Positions 27,329-35,917 of a stretch of DNA of 64,000 nt are shown piece by piece. The stretch lies in assembly GCA_902800345.1 (NCBI GenBank), contig CADCDO010000015.1, positions 62,001 to 126,000 of the forward strand, given 5' to 3'. A program made the translations under genes and the position numbers. How positions within the stretch are numbered: the first letter of the stretch is position 1; every line of letters starts with the position of its first letter. The notes under the pieces are model-generated. The model did no database searches, was not told the origin of the DNA, and worked only from the letters and a program-made list of their open reading frames with translations. Source of the DNA: Fibrobacter succinogenes. GTDB taxonomy: Bacteria; Fibrobacterota; Fibrobacteria; Fibrobacterales; Fibrobacteraceae.

Positions 27329-28288
27329 TTATTCAAAAAATTGAATAGGCACATAAACAACAATCGTCCCAGATTTAACCTTGGGGAAAGTCCATCGACT
27401 TACTACGGTTCTTATATTTTCATCAAATTCTTTAACGCCCGTCGTCGATTTCTTTATTGAAGATTCTTTTACACTTCCATCAGCAGCAATCGTCAATTTT
27501 AAAACGATTTTTCCTTGAAATGTATTAGCAGAATCTTTCTTGACAAATTTTCTGTATATATGCCTTAAACCCGGACTTCTTTGTTGAAAGACACGTTTAA
27601 TTCTAGAAAGCATATCTTGATTAGGAGTTCGTTTGTCTGCGAATTCAATATTTTCATAAAGAACTTTCAGAGTCCATTTAGACGGAAACACATTCGAATT
27701 ACCCAATAACGATTGAAGAATAGACCCATCATCTACAGAAGAATTTCCAGGACCATTATTAAATCGACCTTCAGAACCATCATTAATGCCAAGACGACGT
27801 GGTCTATTCCTATCCGCAATAACACCATAATAACACATAACAGAGCCCAAATCTAATTTTGCTTTCAAAATCGAATCACGATTTTTTGCAAAAATAAACC
27901 TCCGCATAAGAGCATATTGATATCCGTCTTTCTTTTTTTCTACATCATTCCATTCAATCGGGAAAAAAGCCTTCATCAAGCTATCTCTAGTCCGCTGTTT
28001 TTCAAGCAGTTTCGCAGAATCCAACAATACGACCGCTTGAGAATTTGCATCAAGTGAATCTTTGAGAAATTCACTCGCAAGAGAATCGTCTTTTTCCGAT
28101 ACATGCGGCAACGCTGCAGAATCAGGCGATTCAATGGGCTTGGATTTTTCAGCTACACCGAAACTATTCGAAGCGTTGCTTACCGACTTTTCATTTTTCG
28201 AATCTTTATCGACATTGCAACCCGCCCACAGCATCGCTGTAGCCATCAACGCAATTTCACTAAAATATTTGCTAAACAATTTTGCCAT
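27329..28288 (-). CDS. AgmX/TonB-like lipoprotein paralogue, divergent
   Basis: 319 residues from the MAKLFSKYF start at 28288, chosen over Met codons at 28294 and 28303 because it aligns with MAKNFSKFL of the two paralogues. Lipobox WAGC, then a Ser/Asp/Lys-rich linker. The single C-terminal module reads RSPGLRHIYRKFVKK, GKIVLKLTIAADGSVKES and TTGVKEFDENIRTVVSRWTFPK. The signal resembles, but is not identical to, the other paralogues. The gene starts 31 bases after the PD-(D/E)XK-like gene, suggesting cotranscription from the region holding dyad array B. Confidence 0.8.
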   Translation of the reverse strand: MAKLFSKYFSEIALMATAMLWAGCNVDKDSKNEKSVSNASNSFGVAEKSKPIESPDSAALPHVSEKDDSLASEFLKDSLDANSQAVVLLDSAKLLEKQRTRDSLMKAFFPIEWNDVEKKKDGYQYALMRRFIFAKNRDSILKAKLDLGSVMCYYGVIADRNRPRRLGINDGSEGRFNNGPGNSSVDDGSILQSLLGNSNVFPSKWTLKVLYENIEFADKRTPNQDMLSRIKRVFQQRSPGLRHIYRKFVKKDSANTFQGKIVLKLTIAADGSVKESSIKKSTTGVKEFDENIRTVVSRWTFPKVKSGTIVVYVPIQFFE

Positions 28289-28319
28289 GGCCATAAATAA
28301 CAAAATTCAAAACAAGCAG

Positions 28320-29135
28320 TCAATGCCAAAAGATTTCTTTTACAATTTTTTTCACATCTTTTTGGTTCAAAGGATTTTCAGAACTTTCCATTGAGATTAC
28401 GAGATTTTTCCCAAGGACATAGCCGCTTTGGAGGTAAGACGATAATTTTTTTACGGCAAGCGAAGCATACTCAGGATTATCCATCATCCCCAAATGTTCC
28501 CATAGCACTTCCTTGCGCGTCCTTAAATTCAGGCAAGTAAAATCTGGATAAACAGTTTTACCTCCATCCTCGAGTTTTAAAGGGCATTCATATTTGTATG
28601 GTATCCCCGAACGCTCAAGCGCATCAGCAATAATCACCTCGGACTTTGAGCGAACACGTTCGCCCTTCGCCGTCCGCAAATCAGGAATTTCCGCATCAAA
28701 ACCTTTCCCTTTATACGATACAGCAAGCCAACGTCTTGCATATTCTTCATCCGAAAGCTGAATCGGCTCGACCAACGATTTGCGCACCTCAATCAAATTT
28801 TCATAAACATCAAGCACATCAATCGTCTTATATTTTTCAATAAACGCATCAACTAAATTTAGCTTGCATTCCAAGACGCCAAGCACCTTTTCATCATAAT
28901 ACTTTTGCGCAAGTTTAGACATCAACGCCAAATTACTTTTAGGGATATATTCGCTTTTATCATCCAGAACATGGCAAGCGTAAAAATCACGACCTCGCCT
29001 CGCAAGCTTCAAACGGCCCCGCGGTGCGCGAGTCAACGATTTTTTAGTTATTTCAATTGCACGAAGAAGTTCCTCCGCACGGGATTGCAACAAAGGCAGT
29101 AAAATATCGGGAGAAAGTCGTTCAAACGATAGCAT
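28320..29135 (-). CDS. PD-(D/E)XK nuclease-like protein
   Basis: 271 residues from ATG 29135, preferred over 29195 because AAGAGG lies five bases before it. The N-terminal half is helical. The C-terminal part has the layout of a PD-(D/E)XK fold: ERVRSKSEVIIADALERSG (helix with Glu), YKYECPLKL, YPDFTCLNL (Asp) and KEVLWEHLG, where WEH may supply the last acidic/basic position, then YASLAVKKLSSYLQSGYVLG. Similar small uncharacterised proteins occur in gut anaerobes. DNA cleavage is only inferred. It precedes the lipoprotein gene at 27329 in the same operon. Confidence 0.6.
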   Translation of the reverse strand: MLSFERLSPDILLPLLQSRAEELLRAIEITKKSLTRAPRGRLKLARRGRDFYACHVLDDKSEYIPKSNLALMSKLAQKYYDEKVLGVLECKLNLVDAFIEKYKTIDVLDVYENLIEVRKSLVEPIQLSDEEYARRWLAVSYKGKGFDAEIPDLRTAKGERVRSKSEVIIADALERSGIPYKYECPLKLEDGGKTVYPDFTCLNLRTRKEVLWEHLGMMDNPEYASLAVKKLSSYLQSGYVLGKNLVISMESSENPLNQKDVKKIVKEIFWH

Positions 29136-29314
29136 CGCATCCTCTTGTAGTTGTTCATATAGCAAACGATATAGCAAACCGAGGTGCAGACGCATCCTGC
29201 ATATAATAAAGGGTCGAACAAGTCATTCTTGCCCAACAAACAATGACAATATGCAAAATTTTTTCATTAAAAACAAGCAGTAGCGAGCTAGAAAGTGCAA
29301 TTTTTACCAAAAAG

Positions 29315-29531
29315 TGTTACCAAACTGGTCCAAAAATTAATTTTGGCAACACAAATTTTAGTTTATATGCAACAACTAGGGACTAAATAGACGAAAAAAT
29401 GTTACCAAAACAAGAAATAAAGCCAATTTGGTAACACACGAAACCCCAAGCGCATCCAAAAATCACAGATTTTAATTAATTTGTATATAAAATTTGATAC
29501 CATTTTCACTTTTCTACGCACTTTGGTAGCA
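29315..29531. other. Three-dyad element, copy B
   Basis: Units at 29315-29351 (TGTTACCAAA...TTTGGCAACA), 29400-29436 (TGTTACCAAA...TTTGGTAACA, perfect) and 29495-29531 (TGATACCATT...TTTGGTAGCA). Each is 37 bp, with starts 85 and 95 bp apart, exactly as in copy A. Spacers share ATTTTAGTTTATATG and TTAATTTGTATA-like segments with copy A. It fills much of the 502-base gap between the reverse-strand nuclease-like gene and miaB, so either or both could be controlled by it. Confidence 0.85.
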
Positions 29532-29637
29532 TTTTTTCGCATTTTCAGCACTTTCGAACTCCAACATTCACCATTTGCGCCATTTATCCCTCGTCTCTCG
29601 TCACTCATCTCTCGTCTAAAAATCTATTTTTGCGCGC

Positions 29638-30894
29638 ATGAAAAAGTACCACTTGGCCACATACGGCTGCCAGATGAACGAATACGACTCCGCGATGATC
29701 GCGCAGGAGTTGGACATGTGCGGTTGCGTCGAGACGAACAACCAGGAAGACGCCGACATCATCATCGTGAACACCTGCAGCGTGCGTGAAAAGGCCGAGG
29801 AAACGTGCGGCTGCATGGCCAAGAATCGCGGGCCGGAACTGCTCAAGCGCCTCAAGAACGTGAACTACATCGTGGGCCCGGACCAGTACCGCAAAATTCC
29901 GGAACTGCTGTTCGGCGACGCCCAGAGCCCGCTGCACCAGACGCACCACAAGATGTTCATCGACGAAGACCTGAGCGAGAACTACCTCGGCGAATATGCC
30001 AAACTCCAGAACGACGTAAGCGCATTCGTCGCCATTCAGCGCGGTTGCAACAAGCGTTGCAGTTACTGCATCGTGCCGTACCTCCGCGGTCCCGAGAAGT
30101 ACCGCGACATGGACGACGTGCTGACCGAAGTCAAGCGAGCCGCCGACAAAGGCATTACCGAAGTCATGCTGCTCGGCCAGACGGTAAATGCATACAAAAC
30201 GCCAAATGCGGACTTCACGACATTACTGACAAAAGTTTCTGAAATCGGCGGCATCAAGCGCATCCGCTTTACAAGTCCGCATCCGCGTCACTATACGAAC
30301 GAACTCATCGACGTACTCCTGAACAACCCGAAAGTTTGCCATTATGCGCACATTCCGCTCCAGAGCGGCTCCGACGCCATCCTCAAGAAGATGCGCCGCC
30401 AGCACAACATGGAGCAATACATGACCGTCATCGAGCAGTTGCGCAGCAAGGACCCGTACTACGCAATTTCGACAGACGTCATCTGCGGATTTGTCGGCGA
30501 GACCGAAGAAGATTTCGAACAGACTATCAAAGCGTTCGAAGCGTGCCAATTCGACACGGCGTACATGTTCATCTACAGCCCGCGCAAAGGCACCGAATCG
30601 TACAAAGAAACAGAAATTCTCACGCCCGAAGAAAAACTCGCCCGCCACACGCGCCTCGTGGAACTCCAGAACGCCATTACGCTCAAGCGCAACCAGATGA
30701 TGATTGGCCGCACCGAAGAAATTCTCGTCGAAACAAGTTCCACACGCGACGCCACTGAATTTGTCGGCAAGACGGACAACTTCAAGAAAGTCATCTTCAA
30801 GCCGGAAGAAGGTCGCATCGTCAAGCCAGGCGATTACGTACAGGTAAAAATCGACGACATCCGCGGTTGGACACTCCGCGGAACGCTCGTCTGA
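29638..30894 (+). CDS. miaB: tRNA-2-methylthio-N6-dimethylallyladenosine synthase MiaB
   Basis: 418 residues. MiaB adds a methylthio group to i6A37 of tRNA using two 4Fe-4S clusters and SAM. N-terminal cluster cysteines lie in TYGCQMNEYDS, IIVNTCSVREKAE and TCGCMAKNRG. The radical-SAM CxxxCxxC is in RGCNKRCSYCIVPYLRG. A C-terminal TRAM domain closes with VQVKIDDIRGWTLRGTLV. The final eight codons and stop form the first unit of a 32-bp tandem repeat that runs to 31150. The start ATG at 29638 has only weak upstream purines. Confidence 0.97.
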   Translation: MKKYHLATYGCQMNEYDSAMIAQELDMCGCVETNNQEDADIIIVNTCSVREKAEETCGCMAKNRGPELLKRLKNVNYIVGPDQYRKIPELLFGDAQSPLHQTHHKMFIDEDLSENYLGEYAKLQNDVSAFVAIQRGCNKRCSYCIVPYLRGPEKYRDMDDVLTEVKRAADKGITEVMLLGQTVNAYKTPNADFTTLLTKVSEIGGIKRIRFTSPHPRHYTNELIDVLLNNPKVCHYAHIPLQSGSDAILKKMRRQHNMEQYMTVIEQLRSKDPYYAISTDVICGFVGETEEDFEQTIKAFEACQFDTAYMFIYSPRKGTESYKETEILTPEEKLARHTRLVELQNAITLKRNQMMIGRTEEILVETSSTRDATEFVGKTDNFKKVIFKPEEGRIVKPGDYVQVKIDDIRGWTLRGTLV

Positions 30895-31150
30895 TAGTAT
30901 GGACACTCCGCGGGACGCTCGTCTGATAGTATGGACACTTCGCGGGACGCTCGTCTGATAGTATGGACACTCCGCGGAACGCTCGTCTGATAGTACGGAC
31001 ACTCCGCAGGACGCTCGTTTGATAGTATGGACACTCCGCGGAACGCTCGTCTGATAGTATGGACTTTCCGCGGGACGCTCGTCTGATAGTATGGACACTC
31101 CGCGGAACGCTCGTCTGATAATACGGACACTCCGCAGGACGCTCGTCTGA
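30869..31150 (+). repeat. 32-bp minisatellite arising from the miaB 3' end
   Basis: Eight full units and one partial unit of GGACACTCCGCGGAACGCTC plus GTCTGATAGTAT. Unit boundaries: 30869, 30901, 30933, 30965, 30997, 31029, 31061, 31093, 31125. Unit 1 is the end of miaB, encoding the last residues and the TGA. Copies differ by single substitutions (CGGAAC, CGGGAC, CAGGAC). Units 4-5 and 8-9 share the same variant pair, suggesting duplication of larger blocks. The period is not a multiple of three. Confidence 0.95.
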
Positions 31151-31348
31151 CAGGTAACAGGTTTTAGTTTTTGGGGTTTAGGGGGTAAAACAAGAAGGTT
31201 GTACCCGCCAAACCATGAGGTTCCTAAACAGACTCCGCCCCTCGGTTCATTTACGTAACTTACGGAATATCAACAACTTACGTATTTTTCAGCTGTCGCT
31301 TTATAAAAATATTTGTATCTTTAGTCACGAGGGAAAATAGAGGCTAGC

Positions 31349-32257
31349 ATGGCAAAATACTTTATTCAAAATCTGGTTCTTACGAGTGCTCTGTGCACAT
31401 TGGCCTCAACTGCATCTTTTGCAGAGGCCTCCCCAACTCTTGCCACCGCTCAAAAGGCATACGTAAACGGCAACTGGAAAGAAGCCGCAGCCGCTTACGA
31501 ACAGGTCTGTCCGACGCAGGCAGATTCCGTGCGCACCGAATGTTACCTGTGGAATATTCTCGCGCTTTCGCAAACGGGCGTCGCCGCCGATTTCAGCAAG
31601 GCGGGCAAACGCCTCGACAGCCTCATCGACAAGACGAGCACACAAAAGCCCATTTACGCCGACCTCATGATGACGAAAGCGCAATTCCAGATGTACCTGG
31701 GTCGCTACAACAAGGCCGCCGAATCGCTCATCCACGCCATCGAAACATCGCAGCCGCATCAAGTGACCGTGCTGCAAAAAGTCTGTTCGGCAGTGCAGGA
31801 CCGAGCCCGCAACGAAGAATTGAACACCGCATGCAAGAACCTCCGCAACCCACAAGCACGAAAGCAAACCGTGACCAAGGCCTCGGAACAGGCACCTGCG
31901 GTAAAAACAGAACCAAAACCTGCAGAAGCCAAAGTCGAAGCAAAGGCTGAACAACCAACCGCACCAACAAATGCAGTGCAAGCCCCCGTAACAAAGCCCG
32001 CCGAAACCTCTTCCGCTTGGCAATTGCAGCTGGGTGCGTTCGGAGTCAAGTCCAACGCAGACTTGCTCGTCGATAATCTTAAAAAGAGAAACATTTCCTG
32101 CACTATCACAGAAAGCACCCTCGAAAGCGGCAAAACGCTCTATATCGTGCGCACCGGGCCATTTGATACAAAGGAAAGCGCAGTTGATTACGGAGCGAAA
32201 AAACTCACTCCACTCAACGTAGAGTTCCGTCCCATGCCCATGAAGCAGGCCTTATAA
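31349..32257 (+). CDS. Secreted SPOR-domain protein with TPR-like region
   Basis: 302 residues. Signal peptide (LVLTSALCTLASTASFAEA). Residues about 25-150 are TPR-like helices (AYVNGNWKEAAAAYEQVCP). Then a Lys/Ala/Glu/Pro-rich flexible stretch, and a C-terminal SPOR domain (SAWQLQLGAFGVKSNADLLV, LYIVRTGPFDTKESAVDYG). SPOR domains bind denuded glycan strands at division septa, so a septal or wall role is likely. GAGG lies in the leader. A stretch of AT-rich DNA with weak palindromes separates it from the tRNA-Leu remnant. Confidence 0.88.
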   Translation: MAKYFIQNLVLTSALCTLASTASFAEASPTLATAQKAYVNGNWKEAAAAYEQVCPTQADSVRTECYLWNILALSQTGVAADFSKAGKRLDSLIDKTSTQKPIYADLMMTKAQFQMYLGRYNKAAESLIHAIETSQPHQVTVLQKVCSAVQDRARNEELNTACKNLRNPQARKQTVTKASEQAPAVKTEPKPAEAKVEAKAEQPTAPTNAVQAPVTKPAETSSAWQLQLGAFGVKSNADLLVDNLKKRNISCTITESTLESGKTLYIVRTGPFDTKESAVDYGAKKLTPLNVEFRPMPMKQAL

Positions 32258-32374
32258 GCTAATAAAATCATACTAAAAAAAATTTTTTACAGTTTTTCTT
32301 ACATAAAACGGCGTTTTTTACGCAAAGCACCTACAAAAAAAGCAAAAATAGTGCTATATTTGTTGTGCTCCCCC

Positions 32375-32440
32375 GCCGGGGTGGTGAAATTGGTAGACGC
32401 GCTGGACTCAAAATCCAGTACTCGCGAGAGTGTGAGGGTT
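32375..32440 (+). pseudogene. tRNA-Leu(CAA) remnant lacking T arm and 3' acceptor
   Basis: A near-canonical 5' part: acceptor strand GCCGGGG, D arm (TGGTGAAATTGGTAGACGC), anticodon stem-loop CTGGA-CTCAAAA-TCCAG with anticodon CAA, long variable arm (TACTCGCGAGAGTG) and the first T-stem bases GAGGGTT. The expected CCCTC and CCCCGGCA-CCA never appear; the sequence continues directly into codons for a secreted protein. TATATT at 32356 is a plausible -10 box. A working tRNA cannot form, so this is a deletion junction in the genome or in the assembly. Confidence 0.75.
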
Positions 32441-33143
32441 TGTTCTATTCGCGGGCACATTAGCGTTTGCTCAGAGTGACGATCTTTTTTCCGATGATTT
32501 CCAAGACGCAGCTACTGCGGACTCCATCGCTCATGCCAACGCCGAAGCAACCACTCAGGCTAATATCGGCGCAGCCAAGGCTACAAGCGGCCAGTGGGAT
32601 GGATTCAACTACGAAGACCTGGGTCTTACCCAGTGGGAATACCAGCAGGCAAAGGAACAGGGCGTCACTCGCGAAAAACTTACTAAACTAGTCGAACTTG
32701 GCATCCGTCCAACAGAATATCTCCAAAAGCCGTGGAACAGACTCGGCGTGAGTGAAGAAGACTGGCTCAGCCAGCGTGCCGAAGGCATGGAAGACGCCGA
32801 TATCGACCGTTCCTACCGCTATCGCAGCGGCGATCAGAAAAGCGCTTACATATCACTTTTGATTCCCTCTTATTATCAGTGGAAAACAAAAGCTGTTGCT
32901 AAGGCCACATTCATGGACGTCCTTGAAATTGGCAGTATTGCCGTTACGGTCGTTCTCAAAGTTCAAGACAAGAGCTATTGGTGGTATGGATTCCTCGGAA
33001 TTGCAGCCGCTCATCTTTGGTCTTTCGCAGACGCATTTATCTGCACCCAATGGGACAGCAATCCGGATGCAAACCGATTCAGCTTTGGCGTTCTGCCGAC
33101 CCCGGATCAGGGCGTCGCAGGCTTCTTTAATGTCAAGTTCTAA
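32439..33143 (+). pseudogene. Headless gene for a small secreted/membrane protein
   Basis: An open frame begins inside the tRNA-Leu remnant without ATG/GTG/TTG; an in-frame TGA lies at 32433. The first residues FVLFAGTLAFAQSDDLFSDD look like the end of a signal peptide, so the true start codon and ribosome site are missing. The 234 visible residues have two helical halves, a hydrophobic centre (VLEIGSIAVTVVL, YWWYGFLGIAAAHLWSFADAF) and a C-terminal [22 protein letters not shown]. The last suggests an outer-membrane-like end and an accessory envelope protein. GTG 32748 could give a 131-residue fragment. Family not recognised. Confidence 0.65.
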
Positions 33144-33151
33144 GCAGCAAG

Positions 33152-33502
33152 ATGCAGCTAGAATTACTTAAAAGTAAAATTCATCGCGCTACGGTAACTG
33201 ATGCGAACCTTAATTACCAAGGTTCTATCACCATTGCGCGCGATTTGATGGATGCAGCAAACATCCTCCCCTACGAAAAAGTCGGCGTTCTCGACGTAAA
33301 CAACGGCAACCGTCTCGATACATACGTTATCGAAGGCAAGGCCGGTTCCGGCGTCATCTGCCTGAACGGTGCAGCGGCTCGTTTAGTACAACCAGGCGAC
33401 TTAGTCATTATCGTGACTTATGCGACCATGTCTCCAGAAGAAGCAAAAAACTGGAAACCGACAGTCGTTCACGTCAACGGGAAGAACGAAATCATACCGT
33501 AA
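33152..33502 (+). CDS. panD: Aspartate 1-decarboxylase PanD
   Basis: 116 residues; makes beta-alanine for pantothenate and CoA. The pyruvoyl cleavage site Gly24-Ser25 lies in NYQGSITIA, and the Lys9 region ([10 protein letters not shown]), Arg54-like RLDTYVIEG and [11 protein letters not shown] segments are all typical. It starts eight bases after the previous frame, and AGCAAG is the only upstream purine run. No other pan genes adjacent. A terminator follows at 33536. Confidence 0.97.
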   Translation: MQLELLKSKIHRATVTDANLNYQGSITIARDLMDAANILPYEKVGVLDVNNGNRLDTYVIEGKAGSGVICLNGAAARLVQPGDLVIIVTYATMSPEEAKNWKPTVVHVNGKNEIIP

Positions 33503-33535
33503 ATCGTTTGAGCCACACGCTAGACCCTACAAAAT

Positions 33536-33564
33536 AAGGCAGCTGCAAAAGCGGGCCTTTTTTT
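33536..33564 (+). terminator. Rho-independent terminator after panD
   Basis: AAGGC and CTGC pair with GCGG and GCCTT around a small AAAA loop, followed by a run of T residues. Confidence 0.75.
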
Positions 33565-33672
33565 ATCGCTTTTTTACAGAACACAGCATAATTTCAAAAA
33601 AAATTGCAATTTACCGCATAGCGACAAGCTAAATGTTGTATATTATTGACAAATCATAAATAGAGGTCATCA

Positions 33673-35190
33673 ATGCCAGAAAACTTTATCATGCCAGCCA
33701 TTATCGCTGTGGCCGTATTTTTTCTCATCATCATCTTTGTCATGTCTTACATCAAGGCCGCGCCGGACGAGGCCATCATCGTTTCCGGCATTCGCAAAGA
33801 ACCGAGAGTCATCATCGGTCGCGCCGGTCTCAGGATTCCGTTCTTCGAACGAGCCGACCACCTTTCTTTGCAATTGATTCAGATAGACGTCAAGACGGGC
33901 AGCCCCGTCCCCACCAAGGACTACATCAACGTATCGGTCGATGCCGTCGTAACCGCCAAGATTTCGGATAATCAAGACCGTCTCAAGTCTTCGGCACAGA
34001 ACTTCTTGAACAAGAAACCCGAAGATATCCGCGCCATGATTGTCGATATTCTCGAAGGTAACATGCGTGAAATCGTCGGTCGCATGCAGTTGGTCGATCT
34101 CGTGGGCGACCGCAAGCAAGTTTCTGAACTCGTGCTCGAAAACGCCATCCCGGACTTGGAAAAACTCGGCATCGTGGTGCAGACGTTCAACATCCAGAAC
34201 TTCGAAGACGCAAACGGCGTGATTGAAAACCTCGGTGTCGATAAGACTTCCGCCATCCGCAAGGCAGCCGCCATTTCCAAGGCAAACGCCGAACGCGATA
34301 TCAGCGTGGCGCAGTCGCAAGCCAAGAAAGAAGCGAACGACGCAGCCGTTGCCGCCGAGCTCGAAATTGCCCAGAAGCAAAACGATCTCGCCGTGAAGAA
34401 AGCAAACCTGCAAAGGATTTCTGACACGGAAAAGGCCGTCGCCGACGCAGCCTACGAAATCCAGAAGCAGACCCAGCAAAAGGCAATTAACGTGGCACAG
34501 GCCGAAGCCGAAGTCGCCAAGCAAGAAAAAGAAATTGAAATTCGCGAACGCATGGTCATGGTGACCGAAAAGGAACTTAAGGCCCAAATCGAAAAGAAAG
34601 CCGAAGCCGACCGCCAGGCCCAAATCCAGCGCTCCGAAGCAGAACTCTTCCAACAGCAGAAAGACGCCGAAGCCATCCGCTACAAGGAAGAACAGCGCGC
34701 CAAGGCCATCAAGCAGATTGCAGAAGCAGAAAAGGAAAAAGCGTTCGCCGAAGCAGAAGCCACGAAGGCAAAGGCATTAGCGGAGGCAGAAGCCACAAAG
34801 GCAAAAGGTCTTGCAGAAGCAGAAGCCATCAAGGCACAGGGTCTTGCCGAAGCGGAAGCGCTCAACAAGAAGGCCGAAGCCATGAAACTTTATGGAGATG
34901 CAGCCCGCCAGGAAATGCAGCTCAAGACCATTGAAAAGTACTTCGAACAGATGCCGCAAATCGCAGCCGCCATCGCAAAGCCGATGGAAAAGATTGGAAA
35001 CATCACCATGTACGGCGAAGGCAACACGGCTAAGCTCACGGGCGACATCACCAAGACGCTGACGCAAGTCACGAACGGGCTTACGGACTCGCTCGGTATC
35101 GACCTGCGCACGGTGCTCGGTTCCATGTTCGGCGCAAAACTCGCCGGTGTCACCAAAAACGACGAGCCAAAAGTCGATAACAAAAAATAA
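33673..35190 (+). CDS. Flotillin-like SPFH membrane protein
   Basis: 505 residues. One N-terminal transmembrane helix (AIIAVAVFFLIIIFVMSYI), then a band-7/SPFH domain (PDEAIIVSGIRKEPRVIIGR, SVDAVVTAKI). A long coiled coil carries the EA-rich repeats typical of flotillins (AEAEATKAKALAEAEA, repeated three to four times at about residues 360-395). A C-terminal oligomerisation part follows (IEKYFEQMPQIAAAIAKPM). Flotillins scaffold membrane microdomains and membrane fluidity. AGAGG precedes the ATG. Monocistronic: terminators flank it. Confidence 0.93.
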   Translation: MPENFIMPAIIAVAVFFLIIIFVMSYIKAAPDEAIIVSGIRKEPRVIIGRAGLRIPFFERADHLSLQLIQIDVKTGSPVPTKDYINVSVDAVVTAKISDNQDRLKSSAQNFLNKKPEDIRAMIVDILEGNMREIVGRMQLVDLVGDRKQVSELVLENAIPDLEKLGIVVQTFNIQNFEDANGVIENLGVDKTSAIRKAAAISKANAERDISVAQSQAKKEANDAAVAAELEIAQKQNDLAVKKANLQRISDTEKAVADAAYEIQKQTQQKAINVAQAEAEVAKQEKEIEIRERMVMVTEKELKAQIEKKAEADRQAQIQRSEAELFQQQKDAEAIRYKEEQRAKAIKQIAEAEKEKAFAEAEATKAKALAEAEATKAKGLAEAEAIKAQGLAEAEALNKKAEAMKLYGDAARQEMQLKTIEKYFEQMPQIAAAIAKPMEKIGNITMYGEGNTAKLTGDITKTLTQVTNGLTDSLGIDLRTVLGSMFGAKLAGVTKNDEPKVDNKK

Positions 35191-35213
35191 TTCCTGAAAA
35201 ATCAATCTCAACC

Positions 35214-35250
35214 TGGAGACTTCGCTTTATTCCGAAGCCTCCTTTTTTTT
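35214..35250 (+). terminator. Rho-independent terminator after the flotillin gene
   Basis: GGAG-ACTTCG pairs with CGAAG-CCTCC around CTTTATTC, followed by eight T residues. Confidence 0.85.
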
Positions 35251-35261
35251 ATATTCACTAT

Positions 35262-35840
35262 ATGCGATCCGTGTGTTTTACAGTATTGTTCCTTGCAGCG
35301 CTTACCTTTGCCGCCTCCCCCGCGAAGGCGGATTCCACCGCGCTCTCGGAAACTCTCGTTGCAGCACAAGATACAGTTGTCGATACAATATACGTTATCC
35401 ACAACGACGGTATTCCATGGAATCGCGAACACTTTGACCCCGAGCGTCTCGTACGTCACGACACATTCGACCCCGCCTTGAAAGTCGCCTATACCTATTC
35501 TGTGAATTTCATCAGTGGAAGTTTGGGATCATTCGCGCACCAAAGCTTCATGGCTCATTTTGCCTACGAGTTTACGCCGAATCTTCATTTATACGCAAAC
35601 GTAGGGCTCTGGATGCCATTGTATTCGAGTTTACGTTTCGGGAACCGCATCGCACGTGAAGACGTAAAGCAAGGAAACGTGGGCATTCTGATTCCAGACA
35701 TTGCGCTTGAATACAAGCCAACCGAGAATATGAAATTCAGAGTCATGTTTGTCAACGAAGGCGATGCATTCAAGGCTTACGGGCCGCATCGATTCTTCTA
35801 CGACGATTGTCCATGGAGAAACCCGCATTATTGCTGGTAA
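35262..35840 (+). CDS. Secreted small beta-rich protein, tandem paralogue 1
   Basis: 192 residues with a signal peptide (CFTVLFLAALTFAASPAKA). Core phrases DGIPWNREHFDPERLVRHDT, FDPALKVAYTYSVNFISGSL and FAYEFTPNLHLYANVGLWMP look like amphipathic strands of a small outer-membrane or periplasmic beta-barrel. It is closely related to the gene at 36196 (same order of motifs); the C-terminus here is extended by CPWRNPHYCW. Function unknown. The ATG lies just after the flotillin terminator, so it has its own promoter. Confidence 0.75.
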   Translation: MRSVCFTVLFLAALTFAASPAKADSTALSETLVAAQDTVVDTIYVIHNDGIPWNREHFDPERLVRHDTFDPALKVAYTYSVNFISGSLGSFAHQSFMAHFAYEFTPNLHLYANVGLWMPLYSSLRFGNRIAREDVKQGNVGILIPDIALEYKPTENMKFRVMFVNEGDAFKAYGPHRFFYDDCPWRNPHYCW

Positions 35841-35917
35841 AATTCGGCATCATTGAATATAGCCGGTTTTTAATTGCAAAGAGAACGTCATGCGGGCGGG
35901 GCCCCAGCTATTTTTGC

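Noticed and set aside
27017..29531. CRISPR or integron attC interpretation of the TACCAAA dyads
   Set aside because: No constant repeat with variable spacers of regular CRISPR form, no cas or integrase gene, and the attC core GTTRRRY is not formed.
30223..31130. Minus-strand frames with repeated SVHTIRRA-like peptides
   Set aside because: Produced by reading the 32-bp miaB-derived repeat backwards; no start signal or family.
30869..31150. CRISPR array
   Set aside because: The 32-bp units abut without spacers and start inside the miaB coding end, so it is a minisatellite.
32436..32465. A degenerate but functional T arm for tRNA-Leu
   Set aside because: GAGGG would have to pair with TATTC and GCCGGGG with GCGGGCA; neither gives a stable stem, while a signal-peptide reading frame runs through.
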